A DNA stretch of 64,000 nt from Pyxidicoccus sp. MSG2 (lineage in GTDB: Bacteria > Myxococcota > Myxococcia > Myxococcales > Myxococcaceae). Where the stretch lies: contig NZ_JAPNKC010000001.1 in the NCBI RefSeq assembly GCF_026626705.1, forward strand, positions 4,216,001-4,280,000, read 5' to 3'. The first letter of the stretch is position 1, and each line of letters opens with the position of its first letter. Shown here in pieces: positions 1 to 8,139 of the stretch. The position numbers were made by a program, and so were the translations under genes. The notes under the pieces are model-generated. The model was not told the DNA's origin. It worked only from the letters and a program-made list of their open reading frames with translations, and made no database searches.

Positions 1-1
1 G

Positions 2-1765
2 CCCGCCGAGCGCTTCCGCGTGTACTCCGGCTTCCCCGTGCAGCTCGGCCCCAGCTCGGGCGGCTACAGCGCCTCGGTGGAGACGCGGCTGGCCCGCACC
101 TTCGCTCCCGCGCCCGGCACTCCGAAGCGCTCCGTCGCCTTCCTCGTCAACGGCCGCACGCCGCTGTCACCGCTGCTGCTGGCCCTGCGCGCCTCACCGC
201 GCACCTTCCTCGTGTCCCAGGGCGCGCTCGACGAGTCCTCCGCCGTGCAGGTACGAAGGGTGCCGCTGCCGGGCGGCCACCACGCGGTGGTGCGCGCATC
301 GGAGCTCGCCTTCCCTCCCGGCTCCCCCGGACTGCGCGCGGACGTCACCGTGCCCGCGGGTGCGGACGAGCAGGACTCCGGCCCCGCCTTCCAGGCCGCC
401 CTGCGCCTGTTGCGCTCGGGCTCCGCTAAGCCTTCCACCCGTACCTCCACCCCGAGCACGACGCTGCCCACCGGCGGCCCGGACGACGCCTACGCGTCTT
501 CCCCTCGCGCCTCCACCCCGAGCACGACGCTGCCCACCGGCGGCCCGGACGACGCCTACGAGGCCATGCCCTATCCGGCCGAGCCCTACCGCATGCTCGC
601 CGTCATCCGCTTCTGGAACGTGATGCGCTTCTTCCATCCGGACCCGAAGGCGCTGCGCCACTGGGACCATGTGCTGCCCGCGTTCCTCGCCCGCGCCCGT
701 GAGGCGGCCGACGCGCCCGCGTACACGCGCGTCCTCTACGCGCTGGCGGCTCGCGTGGATGACGGCCACATCTTCGTCGCGGAAGGCGGCGTGCCGCTGC
801 GCTCGCTCGCGGAGGCCAGCGCGCCCCTCGGACTCCAGGCCGTGGAGGGCCGCTTCCTCGTCACGGAGCTGCCCGTGCCCGAAGCCGCCCGCGCCGCCGG
901 CATCTCCATCGGCGACGAGGTGCTGTCCGTGGCCGGAGAGCCCGTGGCCACCCGCGCCGAGCGGCTCGGCGCGCTGCTCGGCGCGTCCCACGCCGCCGCC
1001 CGGCAGGCGCGCGTGGCGAGCCTCCTGCTCGCGGGCGCGGATGGCACTCCCGTGGTGATGATGCTCCAGGGCGCGGATGGCCGGATGAAGGAGTCGAAGC
1101 TGCTGCGCTCGCGAGACTTCCTCCCCTTCCTCCGCACGCCTCCGGAGAGCCCCACCCCGTGGAAGAAGCTGGAGGGCGGCGTGGGCTACGCGGACCTGCG
1201 GCTGCTGCGCGCGGAGGGCGTGGACGCCATGCTGGACGCGATGAAGGACACGCGCGGGCTCGTGCTGGACTTGCGTGGCTATCCACAGGGGAGTGCGTGG
1301 GCCCTGGCTCCGCGCCTCAACACGCGCGGCGCCACCACGTCCGCCCTCATCGCCCGGCCACTGCTGTCCGCGGGCGAGGTGCGCGAAGTGCGCCACCCGG
1401 AGGCCCTGCCCACCACCGACAAGCCGCTCTACCGGGGCCGCGTGGTGGTGCTCGCCGACGCGCGCACGCTGAGCCAGGGCGAATACACGGCGATGATGAT
1501 TCAGGCCGCCTCGGGCGCGAAGCTGGTGGGCAGTCCCACCGCGGGCGCAGTGGGTGACACCACCAACGTGTGCCTGCCCGGCGCCGTCTGCGTCCTCTTC
1601 ACCGGCCAGCGCTTCGAGACGCCCGACGGCCGCGCCGTGCAGGGCGTGGGCCTGCGCCCCGACGTGGAGGTGCAGCCCACCGTGAGCGGCCTGCGCGCCG
1701 GCCGCGACGAGGTGCTCGAGCGGGCGCTCACCCTGCTGCGCGAGGAGCTTCGCGCGGAGCGCTGA
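2..1765 (+). CDS. S41-family (tail-specific protease-like) peptidase, 5' truncated
   Basis: The reading frame is open from the window edge, so the N-terminus is missing. The C-terminal half looks like an S41/TSPc domain. A PDZ-like stretch (LGLQAVEGRFLVTELP..GISIGDEVLSVAGEPV) precedes GVGYADLRLL and a candidate nucleophile in TLSQGEYTAMM, followed by GSPTAGAVGD and GVGLRPDVEV. S41 enzymes are usually exported serine proteases that cut at C-termini. A Ser/Thr/Pro-rich linker contains two copies of a 22-residue unit before the peptidase part. The stop lies inside a tandem 65-bp duplication. Peptidase family is fairly sure; substrate is unknown. Confidence 0.8.
   Translation, partial: PAERFRVYSGFPVQLGPSSGGYSASVETRLARTFAPAPGTPKRSVAFLVNGRTPLSPLLLALRASPRTFLVSQGALDESSAVQVRRVPLPGGHHAVVRASELAFPPGSPGLRADVTVPAGADEQDSGPAFQAALRLLRSGSAKPSTRTSTPSTTLPTGGPDDAYASSPRASTPSTTLPTGGPDDAYEAMPYPAEPYRMLAVIRFWNVMRFFHPDPKALRHWDHVLPAFLARAREAADAPAYTRVLYALAARVDDGHIFVAEGGVPLRSLAEASAPLGLQAVEGRFLVTELPVPEAARAAGISIGDEVLSVAGEPVATRAERLGALLGASHAAARQARVASLLLAGADGTPVVMMLQGADGRMKESKLLRSRDFLPFLRTPPESPTPWKKLEGGVGYADLRLLRAEGVDAMLDAMKDTRGLVLDLRGYPQGSAWALAPRLNTRGATTSALIARPLLSAGEVREVRHPEALPTTDKPLYRGRVVVLADARTLSQGEYTAMMIQAASGAKLVGSPTAGAVGDTTNVCLPGAVCVLFTGQRFETPDGRAVQGVGLRPDVEVQPTVSGLRAGRDEVLERALTLLREELRAER
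444..560. repeat. Two perfect 51-bp direct repeats inside the S41 gene
   Basis: Positions 444-494 and 510-560 are identical over 51 bases, with a period of 66 bp (22 codons). The frame is kept, and both copies encode a STPSTTLPTGGPDDAY-type linker segment. Confidence 0.95.
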
Positions 1766-1861
1766 GCACGGGAGCGACCTGCCCCCGTGGGCCATACCTG
1801 CTGCGCGAGGAGCCTCGCGCGGTGCGCTGAGCACGAGAGCGACGTGCCCTCGTGGGCTCGA
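1732..1861. repeat. Tandem 65-bp duplication over the S41 stop codon
   Basis: Unit A (1732-1796) contains the last codons and TGA of the S41 gene. Unit B (1797-1861) repeats it with roughly nine mismatches, including a second copy of the GCTGAGCACG stop context. The rest of 1766-1898 holds no gene. Confidence 0.9.
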
Positions 1862-1898
1862 CCTGGACCGGACCCGCGACACGACGCGCGGCCGCCGC

Positions 1899-4523
1899 TC
1901 ACCGCCCCGCGTCGAGCCCGCGCGGCAGCCGCACCGTGAAGATGGAGCCCGAGCCCGGGCGACTCTCCACCTCGATGCGTCCGCCCATGGCGTCCACAAT
2001 CTGCCGGCTGATGTAGAGCCCGAGCCCGAGCCCGCCATAGTGCCGCTCCGACACGGCGCGCTCGAAGCGCCCGAACACGCGCGCCAGGTCCTCCGCGGCG
2101 ATGCCGATGCCCTCGTCACGCACCGACAGTCGTACTTCTCCGGCGCCCTCGGGAGCCGCCTCCACCACCACGGGCCGGCCCGCGCCGTACTTCGCCGCGT
2201 TGGTCAACAGATTCACCAGCACCTGGTCCAACCGCAGCGAGTCCCACCGTCCCGGCAGCGGGCCCGACACCTCCACGCGCACCGAGCACCCCGCCTGGGC
2301 GAACACCTCCTCCATCCGGTCCACCGCATCGCGCACCGCCTGGCCCAGGTCCACCTCCGCGGGCTCCAGCGCCAGCCGGCCCAGGGAGATGCGACTGACG
2401 TCCAGCAGGCTGTCCACCAGCGCGGTGAGCCGGTGCACCTGGCGCATTGCCGTGGACAGCCGCGGGCCCACCTTCTCGTGCGACTCGGCGCCCAGCGCGC
2501 GGCCGATGAGCCCGTGCTGCAGCTTGAGGCTGGTGAGCGGCGTCTTCAATTCGTGGCTGGCCACGGAGAGGAACTCGTCGCGCAGCCGCACCGCCGCCTG
2601 CGCGTCCCGGTACAGCGACGCGTTCTCCAGCGCCACCGCCACCCGCCGCGCCAGTTCCTCCGCCATGGTGACGTCCGAGGTGCCCAGCCGCCGCTGCGGG
2701 GGCGCGGTGCCCAGCGTAACCACGCCCAGCGTGCGCCCGCGCGTCCGCACCGGCGCCGAGAGCAGCGAGTGCGGGTCCAGCACCTCCAGCAGCGCCCGGT
2801 GCTCGGGCCCCTCGCACATGCGCTCGCGCAGGTCCTCGCCCACCTCCGGCAGGTAGCGCGTCTCCCCCACCCGGAAGCAGTCGCGCGCCAGGTGCAGCGT
2901 GCCGTCGCTCAGCGTGGGCGACAGCGTGGACAGCACGAAGGCGTCGCGCGTCGCGTCCCGGTGGGCGGCGGCCACGCACCGCAGGGCACCATCCGGCCCC
3001 GCCAGCTCCACCAGGCAGAAGGTGGCCACGCCTCGCGCCGCCGCGCGCGCCACGTGCTCCAGCGTCCACTCCACGTCGTCCAGGTGCTCCGCCAGCGCGC
3101 GGCTCGCGTCGAGCAGGAAGAACAGCCGCTCCTCGGCCTCCTTCCCCATCTCCAGCGCATGGTGCAGCCGCTCGCCGCGCTCGCGCAGTGTCTCGTACAG
3201 CGTCGCGCGCTCCAGCGCCTGCGCGCACTGGTACGCCAGCGCTTCGAGGAAGGCGCGCTCGGCGGGGACGAAGGCGCGCGGCGCATCCCAGGCCAGCACC
3301 AGGAAGCCGCGCGTGCCCCGCTCCACCAGCAGGGGCAGGAGGGCCCGCGCGCCCTCGCCCAGCGCCACCACGGTGTCCCTCGCGGGGTCCGACTCGGAGA
3401 ACATCGGCTCCAGGTGGGTGAACCAGTGCGCCTCGCGCCGCTCCCGCGCCCGCCGCAGCAGGGTCTCCTCGGAGACCTTTCGCGACCGGAAGTATTCGAT
3501 GAGCTCCGGCGTGTAGCCGAAGGAGCCCCGCACGGTGATGCCGTCGTCCTCCCGGACCTCGAGGACGGCGCCGCGCACCGCGCCGCTGGTGCCCAGCCCC
3601 TCGCGCATCACCACCTCGGCGACCTCTTCGCCGCTGACGGCGCGAGACAGGGCCGCGGTGACGGCCTGCAGTCGCTCGGTGCGCACCTGGGCCTCGCGCG
3701 CCTCGGCGTACAGCAGCGCGTTGTCCATCGACAGGCTGGCGCGGCGAGCCAGCTCCAGGGTCAGCTCCAGCTCCGCTTCCTGGAAGCTTCCGCCTTCGTC
3801 GCTGCGTATCAGCGCGACGGCGCCCAGCGTCCGGCCGCGCGCCCGCAGCGGGATGATGATGCCGGAGCGGATGCCCAACTGCTTCGCCACCTCGAGCTGC
3901 TCGGGGACGCGCATCATTCCCGGCAGCATCACGTCCGTCACCTCGGGCAGGAACACCGGCTCGCCCGTGCGCAGCACCTCGGAGACGGCGCCCGGGGTGG
4001 ACAGGTCCGGGGGCCGCAGGCGCCACAGCTCATGCACCAGCGCCACCTGCTCCGGCTCCCGGTGCATCGCGGCCACGCGCTCCACCTGGCCGTCGTCGGT
4101 GAGGACGTCCACGACGCACCAGTCCGCCAGCACCGGCACCGCCAGCTCCGCCAGTCGCCGCAGCACCGTGCGCCACTCCAGCGACGAGGACAGCAGCTCC
4201 CCGGCGGTGGCGAGGAAGGCGATGCGCTCCTCCGCGTCGCCGCGTCCATCGAGGCGCACGGACGTCCCAGCGCCCTCGCGCGGGCGCACGGCCCCACCCC
4301 CGGTGGGAACGGAGGCTTCAGAGGTCTCGCGCGAGAGCACGCCTTCACCACCTCCGGAGACGAGCGCTTCGGAGCCCTCGCGCACGAGCACGTTTCCACT
4401 GCTGACGGGAACGGGCGCCCCGGAACCCTCGGGCGGAGGCACGCCTCCACCGTCGGCGGTGACGGGCGTGGGCGGCTCGGCCACGGACGCGGGCCGCGAC
4501 GAGGACGGAGGGCGGCGCGACAT
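1899..4523 (-). CDS. Sensor histidine kinase with tandem GAF domains
   Basis: Predicted 874-residue soluble kinase. Residues 1-95 form a low-complexity linker with about four repeats of 15-18 residues (Gly/Glu/Ser/Val). Three GAF-like modules follow, roughly 110-265, 290-440 and 470-620. The H-box is SVASHELKTPLTSL with phosphoacceptor His657, followed by an HATPase domain (NLLTNAAKYG, DEGIGI, GLGLGLYIS). It has no membrane segment, so it probably reads small ligands or redox state in the cytoplasm and signals to a partner that is not encoded next door. The start was chosen at MSRRPPSS because the frame upstream runs through the aldo/keto reductase gene. Confidence 0.88.
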   Translation of the reverse strand: MSRRPPSSSRPASVAEPPTPVTADGGGVPPPEGSGAPVPVSSGNVLVREGSEALVSGGGEGVLSRETSEASVPTGGGAVRPREGAGTSVRLDGRGDAEERIAFLATAGELLSSSLEWRTVLRRLAELAVPVLADWCVVDVLTDDGQVERVAAMHREPEQVALVHELWRLRPPDLSTPGAVSEVLRTGEPVFLPEVTDVMLPGMMRVPEQLEVAKQLGIRSGIIIPLRARGRTLGAVALIRSDEGGSFQEAELELTLELARRASLSMDNALLYAEAREAQVRTERLQAVTAALSRAVSGEEVAEVVMREGLGTSGAVRGAVLEVREDDGITVRGSFGYTPELIEYFRSRKVSEETLLRRARERREAHWFTHLEPMFSESDPARDTVVALGEGARALLPLLVERGTRGFLVLAWDAPRAFVPAERAFLEALAYQCAQALERATLYETLRERGERLHHALEMGKEAEERLFFLLDASRALAEHLDDVEWTLEHVARAAARGVATFCLVELAGPDGALRCVAAAHRDATRDAFVLSTLSPTLSDGTLHLARDCFRVGETRYLPEVGEDLRERMCEGPEHRALLEVLDPHSLLSAPVRTRGRTLGVVTLGTAPPQRRLGTSDVTMAEELARRVAVALENASLYRDAQAAVRLRDEFLSVASHELKTPLTSLKLQHGLIGRALGAESHEKVGPRLSTAMRQVHRLTALVDSLLDVSRISLGRLALEPAEVDLGQAVRDAVDRMEEVFAQAGCSVRVEVSGPLPGRWDSLRLDQVLVNLLTNAAKYGAGRPVVVEAAPEGAGEVRLSVRDEGIGIAAEDLARVFGRFERAVSERHYGGLGLGLYISRQIVDAMGGRIEVESRPGSGSIFTVRLPRGLDAGR

Positions 4524-4765
4524 GGCGGCCCCAGATAATGACGCACCCGCGAAGCGGCCACCGGCCCCCTCCCCGGAGTACGAGACGAGTGTCAGGTGGC
4601 GGACCCGCAAGCTCACGCTTCGCGCAGGCGGGCTCACCGCGAGTGCGGGACTCAGCCCACGCGACGAGCCCCGCCCGGCGGGTGACAGGCCCGGAAGGAA
4701 CGTTCCTTCCACGGGTCCGCCATGAGGGCGCCTCGGCGGAGTGCCGCGTCCTCTGGTTGCTCGGC

Positions 4766-5722
4766 TCACCCCGCGCCGGGGGCCGCGGCGGGAGGGTCCC
4801 ACCACACGGCGCCCTTGCCCTGGATGGCCTCGCGGGCGTGCTCGCGCACCCGCGCCAGCTCCTCGGTGGACAGGGGCTGGAAGGCGGCGGCCGCGCGCAG
4901 CGCCGCGTCCTGCTCGTTGGGGTGGCTCATGCCCATCAGCATGACGTCCGGATCCAACGTGAGCGTGTAGCGCACGCAGGCCTCCACCGTGAGGTGCGGC
5001 AGCAACGGTGCGTCCCGGTCCTCGCGCCCGCCGGAGCCCACCTTGCCGCGAGGCCGTGCCTCCAGCGGCCGGCCATAGCCCTCCGTGTCGCCCAGCAGCT
5101 TCCCCGCGCCGAACGTCTTGAAGGACACCACGCCCACGCCCAGCGAGCGCGCCAGCGGCAGCACGTCCTCCACGTAGCGCGCGTCCACGAAGGGCCCCAG
5201 GGGGAACATCACCACGTCGCACAGCCCCGAGCGCAGCGCCGCGCGCAACACGTCCGGGTGGTGACTGGAGATGCCACGGAAGCGCGCCTTGCCCTCGCGC
5301 ACGCACCGGCCCAGTTGCTCCAGGCCACCACCGGGCGCGGCCAGCCGCTCCCACGCCGCGGGCTCCGACACCGCGTGGAAGACGAACAGGTCCACCGCGT
5401 CCAGGCCCAGCCGCCGCAGGCTGCCCTCCACCTGGGGCGCCACCGGCGCGTCCAGCACGTCCACCTTGTCGATGAGGAAGACGCCGTCGCGCCGCCCGCG
5501 CAGCGCCTCGCCCACGGTCTCCTCGCTCAAGCCCTCCTCGTAGTTGGGCGCGGTGTCGATGACGTTGAGCCCGGCGTCGAGCGCACGGCGCAGCGTGCGG
5601 ACGAGCGCCTCGCGGGGCGTGGCGCGGTCGGCGATGTCACCGATGCCCACCGCCGTGGCAATGAAGCCGGTGCGCCCCAGGGCGCGGCGCGGCGTGAAGC
5701 GGGGAAGCGAAGAGGCGGCCAT
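4766..5722 (-). CDS. Aldo/keto reductase family protein
   Basis: Predicted 318 residues. Typical AKR features are visible: the RALGRTGF opening, NVIDTAPNYEEGLSEETVGEAL (catalytic Asp/Tyr region), a Lys in FLIDKVD, DLFVFHAVSE and a C-terminal GMSHPNEQ. Family members are NAD(P)H-dependent oxidoreductases of carbonyl compounds with a TIM-barrel fold. The start MAASSLPRF is chosen by alignment with the usual AKR N-terminus; in-frame ATGs 30-100 bases upstream are possible. Same strand as the PhoX-like gene but 180 bp away, so co-transcription is uncertain. Substrate unknown. Confidence 0.85.
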   Translation of the reverse strand: MAASSLPRFTPRRALGRTGFIATAVGIGDIADRATPREALVRTLRRALDAGLNVIDTAPNYEEGLSEETVGEALRGRRDGVFLIDKVDVLDAPVAPQVEGSLRRLGLDAVDLFVFHAVSEPAAWERLAAPGGGLEQLGRCVREGKARFRGISSHHPDVLRAALRSGLCDVVMFPLGPFVDARYVEDVLPLARSLGVGVVSFKTFGAGKLLGDTEGYGRPLEARPRGKVGSGGREDRDAPLLPHLTVEACVRYTLTLDPDVMLMGMSHPNEQDAALRAAAAFQPLSTEELARVREHAREAIQGKGAVWWDPPAAAPGAG

Positions 5723-5830
5723 GAGCCACGAGTTGTCGCGGGAGCCCCCGCCACCGTCAAGCAGCTCCATGGCCCTCCGGGTGACACCGTGCGCCGCCGG
5801 CCACGGTGCCCCCTGCACAACGTCAGCGAG

Positions 5831-5912
5831 TCACCGGAAGCTTCGGCCCCGGCCTCACCGGAAGCTTCGGCCCCGGCCTCACCGGAAGCATCGACCCCGG
5901 CCTCACCGGAAC
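5831..5912. repeat. 24-bp tandem repeat (3.4 copies) ending in the PhoX-like stop codon
   Basis: Units at 5831-5854 and 5855-5878 are identical. The unit at 5879-5902 differs at two positions, and 5903-5912 is a partial copy that includes the real stop codon (TCA on the plus strand) of the PhoX-like gene. Because 24 is a multiple of 3, every unit carries an in-phase TGA. The first two units hold the palindrome GAAGCTTC. The rest of 5723-5902 shows no gene. Confidence 0.95.
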
Positions 5913-7072
5913 GGGCCGCTCACCTCGAACGTCATGCCCCCATCGTCCATGCCGGTGACGCCCCGCTGCGAGCTGAAGTACAGCCGCCGCCCGTCCGGAC
6001 TGAAGGCGGGGCCGGTGATTTCCGAGCTGTCGTGGCCCACCAGTCGGATGAAGGGCGCCACCACGCGATTGGGGCCCGGGGTGATGATGCAGATTTCCAT
6101 GTTGCCGCCATCCTCCGCCACGTAGAGGTCGCCCGAGCGCGACACGGTGACGTTGTCCACGCCGGTGAGCGGCGAAGTAGAGGAGAGGTCGTCGTAGATG
6201 ACCTCCAGCTTCCCGGTGGCCGGCGTGTGGGCCCACACGCGGTTGTCTCCCTTGGTGGTGAAGTACACGACGCCGCTGTCGTACCAGCAGCCCTCGCCGC
6301 CATCGAACACCGTCGTCTTCGACGCCACGGACGACTGCGAGGACGCCGGGCTGGCCGCGGAGCATTTCACCCAGCTCAGCGTGGCCGTGCCGGCGACCGG
6401 GTCTCCCGTCACCTTCGCCGCCTGCAACGTGCCCGCCGTCAGCGAGGGCCACGCGGACGGCGTGAAGCGGTAGAAGCGCCCGCTGCCGCTGTCCTCCGTG
6501 AGATACAGCCGCCGGCCCACCGGGTCCACCGCCACCGCCTCGTGCGGGAAGGTGCCCAGCGCCCCGCGCGCCACGCCCTGCGACGGCCGCGTCGGGTCGC
6601 ACTCCCACACCTTGCCGTCGCTGTGCTCCTCGCACGACAGCCACGTGCCCCACGGCGTCGGGCCGCCCGCGCAGTTGACCTGCGTGTTGGCGAGGATTCG
6701 CCACGCGCCCACCACCGCGCCGCCGCCGTCGAAGCGCACCGCGCTCGCACCGCCCCCGTCGTACAGCTCGCTGTTGGACGCGTACACCCAGCCACCGGCG
6801 GGCAGCGGGAAGCACGCCCCGCCGTCCGGCGCGCCGTGCCACGTGTAGCCCGTGCCCGCCACCACCCGCCCCGAGCCGGCGATGAAGCGCGACGAGAAGC
6901 CCGCCGGCAGCCGAATGCCGTTGGCATCGGGCGAGCCGGACATGGCGCCATACGGGCTCGGCCCCGGCCGGGCCGGCGCGGCGTACGCCTCCTTCCAGAA
7001 GGCGGGTCCCAGGGCCAACGCTCCGCCACCCAGCGCGGAGAGACGAAGCAAGTCACGACGGTTCAGGCGCAT
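5903..7072 (-). CDS. PhoX/DUF839-type exported phosphatase-like protein
   Basis: Predicted 389 residues. The N-terminus MRLNRRDLLRLSALGGGAL is a twin-arginine signal with predicted cleavage near AYAAPA, so the protein is exported folded. The body matches the PhoX/DUF839 beta-propeller style (WGTWLSCEEHSDGKVWECDP, FPHEAVAVDP, RRLYLTEDSGSGRFYRF, GVDNVTVSRSGDLYVAEDGG). PhoX enzymes are calcium/iron phosphatases, but this protein is shorter than classical PhoX (600-700 residues), so phosphatase activity is inferred only. It lies 99 bp downstream of the small membrane protein genes. Confidence 0.8.
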   Translation of the reverse strand: MRLNRRDLLRLSALGGGALALGPAFWKEAYAAPARPGPSPYGAMSGSPDANGIRLPAGFSSRFIAGSGRVVAGTGYTWHGAPDGGACFPLPAGGWVYASNSELYDGGGASAVRFDGGGAVVGAWRILANTQVNCAGGPTPWGTWLSCEEHSDGKVWECDPTRPSQGVARGALGTFPHEAVAVDPVGRRLYLTEDSGSGRFYRFTPSAWPSLTAGTLQAAKVTGDPVAGTATLSWVKCSAASPASSQSSVASKTTVFDGGEGCWYDSGVVYFTTKGDNRVWAHTPATGKLEVIYDDLSSTSPLTGVDNVTVSRSGDLYVAEDGGNMEICIITPGPNRVVAPFIRLVGHDSSEITGPAFSPDGRRLYFSSQRGVTGMDDGGMTFEVSGPFR

Positions 7073-7171
7073 CCATGCTCCTCCAGAAAGGTCTGAAGGA
7101 TTAGTATTTCATGGATTCGCGGAACCAGGGTGACGTCGGTGCAATCCGTCGCTGACGGGCGCGTGTCGTGC

Positions 7172-7441
7172 CTACGCGCTGCTGCGCGCGGCGCGGTTCT
7201 TGTCCCAGATGGCGTAGAGGATGAGGAGGAAGGCGAAGAGGCGGACCACGTAGATGAAGTAGCGCCGCTCGTCGCCCACGTCGATGAGGGCGCCCGCCAC
7301 CGCGTTGCCTCCGAGCAGCGCGAAGGCCAGCGCGAAGAAGCCGAAGAGCCTGTCGCGCGACTGCTTCCAGAAGCGCAGGAAGAACAGGGCGCACGCGAAC
7401 CACGCCATCGCCGTCGCGCCGTTGAGCATGGGGTTGATCAT
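7172..7441 (-). CDS. Small two- to three-helix membrane protein (DUF5985-like)
   Basis: Predicted 89 residues, nearly all hydrophobic helices: an N-terminal segment (NGATAMAWFACALFFLRFW), then LFGFFALAFALLGGNAVAGAL and YFIYVVRLFAFLLILYAIWD. Charged loops (KQSRDR, DVGDERR) separate them. The start at 7441 is preceded by AAGGTGG at a suitable distance; an ATG at 7462 would overlap the previous gene. It is the last gene of the tight minus-strand signalling cluster and pairs with the similar-sized membrane protein just upstream. Function is unknown; the DUF5985 assignment is from memory of the family pattern. Confidence 0.75.
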   Translation of the reverse strand: MINPMLNGATAMAWFACALFFLRFWKQSRDRLFGFFALAFALLGGNAVAGALIDVGDERRYFIYVVRLFAFLLILYAIWDKNRAARSSA

Positions 7442-7451
7442 GCGTCCACCT

Positions 7452-7712
7452 TCACGAGGCATCCCAGATGAGGCCGTAGAGCAGGATGGCCGCGCTGGCC
7501 ATGCCGGTGACGAGCCGGGGCACGTACAGGTCCACCGACGTGGGCAGCAGCACCAGGTCCACGAAGAGCAGCATGTTGTTGACGACCAACCCGGCGAAGC
7601 ACAGCCCGCTCCACAACAGCAGGCGCGACTGGGTGCGCTTGTAGGCGCGCAAGAGCAGCACCGCGCAGGCCACGCTGGTCAGTGCGCAGAGGATGTAGAC
7701 GGCCTCAGCCAT
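7452..7712 (-). CDS. Small membrane protein (DUF5985-like), partner of the adjacent gene
   Basis: Predicted 86 residues with three hydrophobic helices (VYILCALTSVACAVLLL, LLLWSGLCFAGLVVNNMLLFVDLVLL, LVTGMASAAILLYGLIW) and a basic loop YKRTQSR. The ATG at 7712 has AAGGA eight bases upstream and overlaps the 3' end of the winged-helix-like gene by 8 bp, which suggests translational coupling. A GTG at 7718 is the alternative. It shares size and topology with the next gene but little sequence, so the two may form a heteromeric membrane unit. Role unknown. Confidence 0.78.
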   Translation of the reverse strand: MAEAVYILCALTSVACAVLLLRAYKRTQSRLLLWSGLCFAGLVVNNMLLFVDLVLLPTSVDLYVPRLVTGMASAAILLYGLIWDAS

Positions 7713-8109
7713 GGCCACCGTCCTTGTCCTTCTTCAACACGAAGGCCTCGGCGAAACCCCGGACCTTGTCCAGGGGCCGGGTGAAGATGAAGGTGATGAC
7801 GCTCACCCGCTTCGCGCCATACACGGCCGCCAATTCCGTCACCGCCTGCACGTCCTCCGAGTCGGTGGGACTGAAGCGCCAGGCCGGCGGATTCGCCCCG
7901 TTGCCCACCAGCAACCCGCGCGCGGCCAGGTCCACCAGTCGCGCGGTCGCCGAGGATTCTGTGATTCGCAGCTCCAGGCTCACCTCTGACGCAGTCCACT
8001 CCCGGTCCGCTCGGGCACGAAGCAGGAGGAGCACCTCCAGCTTCTCGAGGGAGTCGATATGCGTCGTGATGAAGCGCTGGACCCGCGGTGGAAGTCCGGC
8101 ATCGCTCAC
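7705..8109 (-). CDS. Winged-helix-like small protein, probable regulator
   Basis: Predicted 134 residues from a GTG start with AAGGTGG upstream. The N-terminal 75 residues look like a winged helix (SLEKLEVLLLLRARADREWTASEVSLELRITESSATARLVDLAARGLL). The C-terminus has a helix (DVQAVTELAAVYGAKRVSVITFIF) and a basic tail KKDKDGGHG. It follows the receiver-PAS gene by 30 bp and overlaps the next membrane-protein gene, so it sits between signalling enzymes and membrane proteins. It may bind DNA or only proteins; no receiver domain is present. Confidence 0.75.
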   Translation of the reverse strand: MSDAGLPPRVQRFITTHIDSLEKLEVLLLLRARADREWTASEVSLELRITESSATARLVDLAARGLLVGNGANPPAWRFSPTDSEDVQAVTELAAVYGAKRVSVITFIFTRPLDKVRGFAEAFVLKKDKDGGHG

Positions 8110-8139
8110 GCGCCCACCTTGCCCATGTTATTTTGTGCG

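Noticed and set aside
2040..4538. Plus-strand open frame of 832 codons opposite the GAF kinase
   Set aside because: No domain, biased composition, and the minus strand encodes clear GAF and kinase motifs.
4524..5354. N-terminal extension of the GAF kinase
   Set aside because: It would overlap the aldo/keto reductase gene in another frame; the MSRRPPSS start fits better.
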